A program made the position numbers and the translations under genes. A stretch of DNA of 64,000 bases from the NCBI GenBank assembly GCA_903842065.1, contig CAIMKZ010000090.1, forward strand, positions 19,015-83,014, in the 5' to 3' direction. Origin of the DNA: an uncultured Acidobacteriaceae bacterium. GTDB taxonomy: Bacteria > Acidobacteriota > Terriglobia > Terriglobales > Acidobacteriaceae. The notes below the pieces were generated by a model, which saw only the letters and a program-made list of their open reading frames with translations, ran no database searches and was not told the DNA's origin. The first letter of the stretch is position 1; the number at the start of each line of letters is the position of its first letter. This document shows positions 1-9,000 of this stretch, piece by piece.

Positions 1-1
1 G

Positions 2-214
2 GGCCAGGTGATGATCCGGTTCAAGGTGCTGCCCAACGGGCGGCTGATGGACGGCAGCCTGGTGCTGGAAGGCCGTTCGGGCGACACGGCTCTGGACCGG
101 GCGGCGTGGGGCGCGCTGACGGGTTCGAATTATCCGCAACTGCCGAGGGACTTCCACGGGCCGTATATCGAGCTGCGGGCGATCTTTCTGTACAACATGC
201 AGCTGCCGAATTAG
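2..214 (+). CDS. TonB C-terminal domain protein, 5' end outside the window
   Basis: The frame is open from the first bases of the window to a TAG stop, so the N-terminus lies upstream; the GTG at 8 is probably internal. The visible ~70 residues look like the end of a TonB C-terminal fold: a strand with a VLPNG turn, a helix LDRAAWGAL, then a last strand ending ELRAIFLYNMQLPN. Domains of this kind contact outer-membrane receptors or occur as stand-alone periplasmic modules. The membrane anchor and proline-rich part, if present, cannot be seen. The family call is inferred from this short stretch and from two further TonB_C-type proteins in the window (10928 and 26194). Confidence 0.6.
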   Translation, partial: GQVMIRFKVLPNGRLMDGSLVLEGRSGDTALDRAAWGALTGSNYPQLPRDFHGPYIELRAIFLYNMQLPN

Positions 215-497
215 GGGTGGAAAAGTCTTTCGCGGCGAAGTGCATCCGCGTTAAAATAATAGAGTCAGCCATGCATGAGTATTCCGACATGTATATAGAG
301 CCCCTGCTCAAGCGCTTTCGCCACGGTCGGCCCGATCGTGGACGGTAGACCCGTCTACTAGTTAATCTATTTCCGGAAAAGTTCCCGTTTTATGGTGGGC
401 CTGAAGCGCCCGGCCATTCGATGCTCTGTCCGGAGAGACCCTTCAGCGAGTATTTTTGAAAGTGAGTCCGCCACACACGTGGCGTGAAAGGAATTTG

Positions 498-3275
498 ATG
501 ATGAACAGCTTTTCGAGCCGCACGGTGTTGAAGTCCGGCGGCAAAGACTACACGATGTTTCGTCTGCCCGCTTTGGCCGAGAAGGGCTTCAATCTGAGCC
601 GGCTGCCCTTCAGTCTGAAGATCCTGCTTGAGAACCTTCTGCGGCGCGAGGACGGCGTGAATGTGACCGCCGGCGACATCGAGTTTATCGCCAACTGGGA
701 TGCCAAGGCCGAGCCGAGCCGCGAGATCGCCTACATGCCGGCGCGCGTGCTGATGCAGGACTTTACCGGCGTTCCCGCGGTGGTGGACTTGGCCGCCATG
801 CGCGACGGGATCAAGAAACTGGGCGGCAATGCCGACCGAGTGAATCCGCTGGTGCCGGTAGAGCTGGTTATCGACCACTCGGTGCAGGTGGACGAGTACG
901 GAACGCCGAGCGCGTATGACGCCAACCAGATTCTCGACTTCCAGCGCAACCGCGAGCGCTATGCGTTTTTGAAGTGGGGCCAGACGGCGTTTGACAACTT
1001 CTCTGCCGTGCCTCCGGGCATGGGCATCTGTCACCAGGTCAATATTGAGTACCTGGTCCGCGTGGTGTTTACGCTCGACGCAGACGGCGAGCTGGTGGCT
1101 TATCCCGACACGCTGGTTGGAACCGACTCGCACACCACGATGGCGAACGGCTTGGGCGTGCTGGGCTGGGGCGTGGGCGGCATTGAGGCCGAGGCCGCGA
1201 TGCTGGGCCAGCCGGTTTCCATGCTGGTGCCGCAAGTGGTGGGCTACAAGCTGACCGGCAAGCTGCGCGAGGGAGCAACGGCCACCGACCTTGTGCTGAC
1301 CGTTACCCAGGCGCTGCGCAAGCTGGGTGTTGTCGGCAAGTTCGTCGAGTTCTACGGACCCGGCGTCTCGGCGATTCCGGTGGCGGATCGCGCCACGATC
1401 GGCAACATGGCTCCCGAGTACGGCGCGACGTGCGGCATCTTCCCGGTGGACGAGCAGACGCTGAAGTATCTCAAGCTGACCGGCCGCACCGAAGAGCAGA
1501 TTGCGCTGGTCGAGGCCTACTACAAGGCGCAGGGCATGTTCCACACGGCGGATGCGCCGGAGGCCGAGTACTCGGCGACGCTGGAGCTGGATCTCTCGAC
1601 TGTTGAGCCGTGCGTTGCCGGCCCGAAGCGTCCGCAGGATCGCGTTTCGCTGAAGGGCGTGGGCGCTAGCTTTACGCAGCAACTGCCGAGCCTGCTGGCT
1701 CCGACGGCAAAGCCTCTGGGCTCGCGCACGGCGGAGAAGTGGGATCGGCGGGCGGTGGTGGATTCGGCCGCGAACCGCACCGATCCGAATACGATTACGA
1801 CCACGGTCGATGGCCGCTTCAACATCAAGCCCGATCCGTTTCTCGATCACGGCTCGGTGGTGATTGCATCGATCACGAGCTGCACCAACACGTCGAATCC
1901 TTCTGTGATGGTGGCGGCGGGCATTCTGGCGAAGAAGGCTGTCGAAAAGGGCCTAACGGTTCCGCCGTGGGTGAAGACTTCGCTTGCGCCGGGTTCGCGC
2001 GTGGTGACGGACTACTACCAGAAGTCGGGCCTGCTGCCGTTCCTTGAGAAGCTGCGCTTCAACGTGGTGGGCTACGGCTGCGCCACGTGCATCGGAAACT
2101 CGGGCCCGCTGCCCGAGGATGTGTCGGCCTCGATCAACGAGCACGGCCTGGTGGCGGTGAGCGTGCTCAGCGGCAACCGCAACTTTGAGGGCCGCGTAAA
2201 CGTGGACGTGCGCGCCAACTACCTGATGAGCCCGCCGCTGGTGGTGGCGTTTGCGCTGGCCGGCAACATCGGGTTCAACTTCGACACGGACTCGCTGGGC
2301 AACGATCAGAACGGCAAGCCGGTTTATCTCAAAGATATCTGGCCGTCGCAGCAAGAGGTTGACTCGACGATTGAGCAGTGCGTTACGAGCGAGGGCTTCA
2401 AGAGCGCGTACGCGACGGTAACGGCGGGCGATGCGAACTGGCAGAACCTGAAGTTTCCGACCGGCGAGGTGTACGGGTGGGAGACAGACTCGACCTACGT
2501 GCGCCAGGCACCGTACTTCGACGGCATGAAGCAGACGCCCGATCCGGTGAAGGAGATTGCGGGCGCGCGGGTGCTGGCGGTGCTGGGCGATTCGATTACG
2601 ACGGATCATATTTCTCCGGCGGGCAACATCAAGAAGGACGGGCCTGCGGGCAAGTACCTTGCCGAGCATGGAGTGAAGCCGGCGGACTTCAACAGCTACG
2701 GCTCGCGTCGCGGCAATCATGAAGTGATGGTTCGCGGCACCTTTGCCAATGTGCGGCTGCGCAACAAGCTGGCTCCGGGCACCGAGGGCGGCATCACGCG
2801 GCTGATTCCCGAGGGCGAGGTGATGAGCATCTTCGACGCCAGCGTGAAGTATGCTGAGCGCAACATTCCTCTCGTGATTCTCGCGGGCAAGGAATACGGC
2901 TCGGGCTCATCGCGCGACTGGGCGGCCAAGGGTCCGAAGCTGCTGGGCGTGCGCGCTGTGATCGCCGAAAGCTACGAGCGCATTCACCGGTCCAATCTGG
3001 TGGGCATGGGAATTGTGCCGCTCGAATTCACCGCGGGTGCGAATGTTGAATCGCTCGGCCTCACCGGCGAAGAGACCTACGACATCGTTGGGTTCAAGGC
3101 GAAGCTGGAATCAAAGTTCGCCGATGGGCGCACGGTGACGGTGGTTGCCACGGCGGTCGATGGTAAGAAGAAGTCGTTTGAGGCGCTCGTGCGGATTGAT
3201 ACGCCGGCCGAGATCGGCTACTACGAGCACGGCGGCATTCTGCTGTATGTGCTGCGGGAGCTGGCGGGGAAGTAG
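498..3275 (+). CDS. acnA: Aconitate hydratase (AcnA/IRP1-type)
   Basis: Interconverts citrate and isocitrate in the TCA cycle in the cytoplasm. The 925-residue length is typical of AcnA. Ligands of the [4Fe-4S] cluster are visible as SITSCTNTSNP (Cys about 462) and GYGCATCIGNSG (Cys about 528 and 531). The C-terminal swivel domain contains GDSITTDHISPAG and KEYGSGSSRDWAAKG, both active-site signatures. I place the start at the ATG at 498 (a second ATG follows at 501) because AAAGGAA lies just upstream; the TTG at 456 would add 14 unconserved residues. The gene is monocistronic and converges on recA with a shared terminator. Confidence 0.97.
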   Translation: MMNSFSSRTVLKSGGKDYTMFRLPALAEKGFNLSRLPFSLKILLENLLRREDGVNVTAGDIEFIANWDAKAEPSREIAYMPARVLMQDFTGVPAVVDLAAMRDGIKKLGGNADRVNPLVPVELVIDHSVQVDEYGTPSAYDANQILDFQRNRERYAFLKWGQTAFDNFSAVPPGMGICHQVNIEYLVRVVFTLDADGELVAYPDTLVGTDSHTTMANGLGVLGWGVGGIEAEAAMLGQPVSMLVPQVVGYKLTGKLREGATATDLVLTVTQALRKLGVVGKFVEFYGPGVSAIPVADRATIGNMAPEYGATCGIFPVDEQTLKYLKLTGRTEEQIALVEAYYKAQGMFHTADAPEAEYSATLELDLSTVEPCVAGPKRPQDRVSLKGVGASFTQQLPSLLAPTAKPLGSRTAEKWDRRAVVDSAANRTDPNTITTTVDGRFNIKPDPFLDHGSVVIASITSCTNTSNPSVMVAAGILAKKAVEKGLTVPPWVKTSLAPGSRVVTDYYQKSGLLPFLEKLRFNVVGYGCATCIGNSGPLPEDVSASINEHGLVAVSVLSGNRNFEGRVNVDVRANYLMSPPLVVAFALAGNIGFNFDTDSLGNDQNGKPVYLKDIWPSQQEVDSTIEQCVTSEGFKSAYATVTAGDANWQNLKFPTGEVYGWETDSTYVRQAPYFDGMKQTPDPVKEIAGARVLAVLGDSITTDHISPAGNIKKDGPAGKYLAEHGVKPADFNSYGSRRGNHEVMVRGTFANVRLRNKLAPGTEGGITRLIPEGEVMSIFDASVKYAERNIPLVILAGKEYGSGSSRDWAAKGPKLLGVRAVIAESYERIHRSNLVGMGIVPLEFTAGANVESLGLTGEETYDIVGFKAKLESKFADGRTVTVVATAVDGKKKSFEALVRIDTPAEIGYYEHGGILLYVLRELAGK

Positions 3276-3323
3276 CACCTGCGGTGCGGCAGAGGGGCGC
3301 TTGCACGCCTATGCAGTTACAAG

Positions 3324-3353
3324 GAAACGGCCGGGAGCGATCCCGGCCGTTTC
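3324..3353. terminator. Bidirectional terminator between acnA and recA
   Basis: Perfect 13-bp stem (3324-3336 with 3341-3353) closed by a GCGA tetraloop. It lies between the converging ends of acnA (stop 3275) and recA (stop 3371). No long T-run follows on either strand, so strength is uncertain. Confidence 0.8.
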
Positions 3354-3370
3354 TATTTCCGGATACAAAT

Positions 3371-4447
<1,077 letters not shown>

Positions 4448-4637
4448 TGGTGCTCCTAAGAGGCCCGCCCAAAGGTAAAGGGCGAGTGAAAAGAATTTGA
4501 TTTCGAAGGGATTGTAGCAGGATGCGACAGTGAAAGACAGAGAAAAATAGCGAAGATACGGGGAAAGTAAAGGTTACTTAAGGGAACAGTACTGTCGTTG
4601 CATCTAGGCGGTATTTGTGCATCAAAAAATAGAAAAA

Positions 4638-4678
4638 CATCAATTAATATAAATTGCATCAATTAATAAATTGATGCA
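4638..4678 (+). promoter_or_regulatory. Putative VapB operator: palindrome plus direct repeat
   Basis: A perfect inverted repeat has arms TGCATCAATT (4655-4664) and AATTGATGCA (4669-4678) with a 4-nt spacer. The left half, CATCAATTAATA, is repeated directly at 4638-4649 and 4657-4668 (19 nt apart). The block is very AT-rich and abuts the vapB start. Ribbon-helix-helix antitoxins usually autoregulate through such half-sites, so this is the expected operator; binding itself is inferred. Confidence 0.65.
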
Positions 4679-4680
4679 GA

Positions 4681-4929
4681 ATGGTGAATATGAGGACCAC
4701 AATCAATCTCCGGGAAGAAACGCATGAATTTGCTGCGTACTACGCACAGGCACGAGGGTTATCGCTGAGTGCAGCGATCGACGAGCTGATTGAAAAAGGC
4801 AGGAACGCGCCTGCGCCCGCAGTTCGTGTTGAGTACTCGCCCAATGGCCTGCCGCGTTTTGCGCAAACGGGACAGGTGCTTACGTCGGAGATGGTAAGGG
4901 CGGCGCTGGAAGACGATGACGATGTATAA
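4681..4929 (+). CDS. vapB: VapB-type antitoxin (ribbon-helix-helix)
   Basis: Small protein (82 residues) beginning MRTTINLREETHEFAAYYAQ followed by GLSLSAAIDELIEKG, the pattern of an RHH DNA-binding N-terminus; the remainder is a toxin-binding tail ending in acidic residues. It should neutralise the PIN toxin encoded next to it and repress the operon. Two starts are possible: ATG 4681 or ATG 4690 (MRTTINL). The palindrome ends only 2 nt before 4681 and no Shine-Dalgarno is obvious, so 4690 or leaderless translation is plausible. Its 3' end overlaps vapC by 14 nt. Confidence 0.75.
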   Translation: MVNMRTTINLREETHEFAAYYAQARGLSLSAAIDELIEKGRNAPAPAVRVEYSPNGLPRFAQTGQVLTSEMVRAALEDDDDV

Positions 4930-5368
4930 ATACCTGCTCGATGTGAACACCCTGGTGGCTCTTGCCGATGCAGAACATGAGCATTATCCGTCAGCGATGA
5001 ACTGGTTCGATCGCGAGGGATATCGGAACTGGGGCGTTTGTCCGCTGACCGAAGCGGGGTTTCTCAGGGTAACAACCAACCCGGTGATGAAGTCGCGGAT
5101 GCGCACTCTCGACGAAGCCATTTCGATACTGCAATTATTGAAGTCGCACAGGAGTTGCCAGTATTGGGCTATGAGCAGGAACTGGATCGAGAGCACCGCG
5201 CCATTTGCCCGGCGAATCCAGGGGCATCGGCAGATAGCGGACGCGTATCTTCTCGGTCTAGCGATTGAGCACCAAGGAGCCCTTGTGACGTTTGACAAGG
5301 GTTTCCGGCATCTCGCTGGGGAGGAATTTCAATCCAACGTGGTTGTGCTCGAATCTCAGACCGTGTAA
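4916..5368 (+). CDS. vapC: VapC-type toxin, PIN-domain ribonuclease
   Basis: 150-residue PIN domain; members are Mg-dependent RNases that cut tRNA or rRNA. The acidic catalytic set is visible as D9 (YLLDVNTLVAL), E46 (PLTEAGFLR), D109 (QIADAYLLGLA) and D127 (VTFDKGF). The length and the VNTLVALAD start match the TIGR00028-like VapC group. The start ATG 4916 lies inside vapB, giving a 14-nt overlap and probable translational coupling. The 3' end overlaps the convergent gene at 5356 by 13 nt. All catalytic residues are kept, so the toxin is probably active. Confidence 0.85.
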   Translation: MTMYKYLLDVNTLVALADAEHEHYPSAMNWFDREGYRNWGVCPLTEAGFLRVTTNPVMKSRMRTLDEAISILQLLKSHRSCQYWAMSRNWIESTAPFARRIQGHRQIADAYLLGLAIEHQGALVTFDKGFRHLAGEEFQSNVVVLESQTV

Positions 5369-5661
5369 GCGCCGATGCGGGTCTCGCGGGCGGTGAGGGC
5401 GTCTGAGGTGCGGTCGAGGGCCTCGTATTCGACATCGTGCGCTTTGCGGAAGGCGCGGAAGTCATCCTCGCTGGCCCAGCGGTCGATAGTGAGGTAGAGG
5501 CCGGGAATGTAGGCGTCGCGAAGGAGTTCGGTGCCGAGGTATTTGGGTGAGGTACGGAAGAGCTGGGCCCATGCGCCATCGGGGCTGTAGGCTGCCTCAA
5601 AGGCGGCGATCTTGTCTTCAGCTATCTCGAACTGCCAGACGACTACGAACATGGTGGACAC
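5356..5661 (-). CDS. Antibiotic biosynthesis monooxygenase (ABM)-fold protein
   Basis: 101 residues with the ferredoxin-like ABM pattern: a first strand MFVVVWQFEI, helix DKIAAFEAAY, the strand YLGTELLRDAY, then YLTIDRWASEDDFRAFRKAH. These proteins act as small dimeric heme- or quinol-type monooxygenases or have no known substrate, so the fold is clear and the function is not. GTG 5661 and ATG 5652 are both possible starts; the ATG (MFVVVWQ) fits the family better. It converges on vapC with a 13-nt overlap and has no operon partner. Confidence 0.7.
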   Translation of the reverse strand: MSTMFVVVWQFEIAEDKIAAFEAAYSPDGAWAQLFRTSPKYLGTELLRDAYIPGLYLTIDRWASEDDFRAFRKAHDVEYEALDRTSDALTARETRIGAYTV

Positions 5662-6018
5662 GACCTCAATGCAACCATGGTAGCGCAGCCGGAGGGAAAA
5701 TGGGGCTGACGACCGCTCCGCGCGGGCGGAGGAACGGGGCGAGAGGGCGGACGGCAGTGGTGCGCTGTATCACAAGCTAGTATGCCGTCTCCATTCGCGG
5801 GTGCATACTAGTTGAGGCGTAAGACTTCCCCGGGGTTTCCCCCCTTGATTCGTAGCGTGCCACAGGTTCGGTGTGGCAAAGGCTGGTAATTCGGCACAGG
5901 CGTGATGACGCGAATGCAGCTGTAGTACAGGTAATGCCCGGCAATAGAGGCCGGCGCTCAAGGACGCGCTCCAGGCGCAATCACTCGATATAGTTATGTT
6001 CTGACCAGAGAGGACTCT
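5662..6018. promoter_or_regulatory. Intergenic region upstream of the POR gene with an inverted repeat
   Basis: About 350 bases without a convincing gene. It holds an inverted repeat with arms CTAGTATGC (5777-5785) and GCATACTAG (5803-5811), extendable by one mismatch, separated by 17 nt. It could be an operator or a hairpin in the leader of the oxidoreductase gene. A Shine-Dalgarno-like GAGAGGA stands just before ATG 6019. No sigma-70 boxes are convincing to me. Confidence 0.4.
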
Positions 6019-9000
6019 ATGAAGCCAGCAGTTCGTTTTCCCGGAATTCGCATTACCGCAAATGGCAATCAGCTTGTGTCGTACTACACCGAGACGCGCA
6101 TCGCCGATGCGGGTGTGTTTTATCCCATTACGCCTTCGACGGAAGGTGGCGAGCTGTTTCAGCAGGCGTATGCCGAGGGGCATCTGAACGTGTTCGGATC
6201 GAACACGCTGGCCATTGAGACCGAAGGCGAGCATGCGGCCCAGGGTGGCGCCATTGCGCACTCGGTATGCGGCAAGCGCGTGGTGAACTTTACCTCGGGC
6301 CAGGGCGTGATCTACGGCCTGGAGCAGTACTATCATGCGCCGGGCAAGGGCTCGACGATGGTGCTGGAGGTGGGCGCGCGCGCGCTGACCAAGCACGCGC
6401 TAAATGTGCACTGCGGCCACGATGATATTTATGGAGCGCTGGACACTGGCTGGATCATGCTCTTTGGCAAGGACGCGCAGCAGGCGGCCGACCAGGCGCT
6501 GATTCTGCGCCGGGTGACGGAGCTAGCGCTGACGCCGGGCATGAACATCATGGACGGCTTTCTGACGACGCACCTGGAGCGCACGTTCTACAAGCACGAG
6601 TCGGAGCTGATTCGCGAGTACCTGGGCGCGCCGGAAGACATTATTAATTGCCCCACCGATGCGCAGCGTGCGCTGTTTGGCGCCACGCGTCGGCGCGTGC
6701 CGAAGATGATGGACCTGGCCAACCCGGTGCTGATCGGGCCGGTGCAGAATCAGGAACACTACATGCAGGGCGTGATGGCTCGGCGCAACAATTTTGTTGA
6801 GCCGATTCTCGCGTTCCTTGAAGATGCGTATGTGAAGTTTGCCGAGCTGACCGGCCGCCGCTATGGGCTGGTGAGCGAGTACAAGACGGCCGATGCGGAG
6901 ACGGTGTTTGTCTCGATTGGTTCGGCGGCTGAGAACATTGAGGCCGCGGTCGATTATCTGCGCACGACGAGGGGCGCTTCGGTCGGTTCAGTCCATGTGA
7001 ACGTAATTCGGCCCTTCCCCGAGGCGGCGATTGTGAACGCGCTCAAGGGCAAGAAGAACGTGATTATTCTTGAGCGGACGGACGAGCCGATGGCCGGCGC
7101 GAATCCGCTGGGCCGCGACATTCGCACGGCGTTCCAGAAGGCGGTGCAGGGGAGCGATGGGCTGCCGAAGGTGGAACTGGCAGAGGTTCCGAAGTTTCTT
7201 GGCGGCAGCTATGGGCTGGGCTCTCGCGACTTCCGTCCGGAGCACATTATCGGCGCGTATGAGTACGCGGCCGCGGGACGCGCGCGCAAGGACGGCAAGA
7301 AGGCTACGGACGGCGCAGACTACTTTGTGCTGGGCATCGATCATCCTTATGCGGTGTTAGGCGAAGAGACGCCTTCCTTGCTGCCCGACAAGGCGACGGC
7401 GGTGCGCTTCCACTCGATCGGCGGCTGGGGCGCAATTACGACCGGCAAGAATCTGGGCGCGATTCTGGGCGATCTGAACGATCTGCTGTTTGCGCGCGAC
7501 GGCCAGGTGGACGAGCTGGGCAATCCGAAGGAAGTGATTCACGTCAGCGCGAATCCAAAGTACGGCTCTGAGAAGAAGGGCGCGCCGACGAGTTACTTTA
7601 TGGTTGCGGCCAGCGATCGTATTCGCACCAACTGCGATCTGCGCCATGTGAGTTGCGTGCTGTGCTGCGATCCGAAGGCGTTTACGCACACCAACCCGCT
7701 GGATGGAATGCAGGAGGGCGGAAGCCTGGTGTGGGAGTCGGATGCAGACGGCGAGCGCGCGTGGGAGAACCTGCCGCAGTGGGCGCGCAAGCAGATTGTT
7801 GAGAAGAAGATTCGCGTTTATACGATGCCGGGCTTTGCGATTGCACGCAAGGCTACCGATCGCGCCGATCTGCAACTGAGAATGCAGGGCAATGCGTTTC
7901 TGGGTGCGTTCTTTGCGGTTAGCACGCTGCTCAAGGACTTCGGCATAACGCAGGAGCAGTTCCGCGACGTTGTTTACAAGCAGTACGTGAAGAAGTTCGG
8001 CAAGTTCGGCGAGGCGGTTGTGAAGTCGAACATGGAAGTGATGCTTGAGGGCTTCGAGCAGGTGAAGGAGATCAAGGTAGGAGAGCTTACGGCTGCCGAC
8101 CACTCCAGCCTGCGCGGTCAGGCGCTGCTTCCGATCTTTGAGACGGCGCCGGTTGGTGAGGCGAGTTGCGCCGGAGCCTGCCGCACTACGCCGATGCCGG
8201 AAGGTCAGGCTTCGCGCAAACCGATCGCGTCGATCGCAGCTTTTGACGCCGAGTTCCGCGCGGGTCTGGGTTATAACCAGCCTGCGACTCCGCTTTCTGC
8301 GCTGGGAGTGGTTGCGGCCGCGACCGGCGACAGGACATCGAAGTACGTTGCCCGGCGCGAGACTCCGCTCTACATTGCCGAGAACTGCACGCAGTGTATG
8401 GAGTGCATCTCGGTTTGTCCGGATACGGCGCTGCCCAACTGCGCGCAGGATCTGAGCACGCTGCTTGTGACCGCGGCTTCGCGCTATGTGGGCGATGCGG
8501 GCGAGCGCAACAAACTCATTGCCAAGCTTCCGGAGATCGAGAAGGCCACGCGCGCACGCATGAACGCCGAGATTAAGGCGGGAACGCCTCTGCAGCAGAT
8601 TCTGCGCGAGGTTACGGAGAGCGTTGACGGCATTTCGGCTGAAGCCAAGGCGCAGTTCTTCCACATTATCGACAAGGTTCCGATGGCGTATCAGAAGGTG
8701 AATGCCATCTTCTCTTCGCCGGAGCGCAAGCAGGCCGGCGCGGGCGGCATATTCTCGATCTTTGTGTCGGATCTGTGCAAAGGCTGCGGCGCATGCGTGA
8801 CGGCCTGCGGCGATCATCAGGCTCTGAAGATGGTGCAGGAGACCGAGGAGATCAACGCCAAGCACGAGAGCGGCACGGCTTTCCTGAATCTGCTGCCGGA
8901 CACGGCGCAGAAGTATCTGGGCTTCTTCAACTCGGCGAATCCTTCGGACTCAAAGACCGCTGCGCTGCGAAACATGCTGATGGTGCGCTCGAACTACGAT

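Noticed and set aside
390..1850. 486-codon open frame on the minus strand opposite acnA
   Set aside because: It is antisense to a clear aconitase, is rich in Arg/His/Gln from GC-rich codon mirroring, and has no family pattern.
4460..4640. LexA (SOS) box before recA
   Set aside because: I looked for GAAC-N4-GTTC and CTGT-N8-ACAG type motifs and found none.
7357..8865. 502-codon minus-strand frame opposite the POR gene
   Set aside because: Shadow frame; composition is dominated by Arg, Leu, His and Gln, with no motif and no Shine-Dalgarno.
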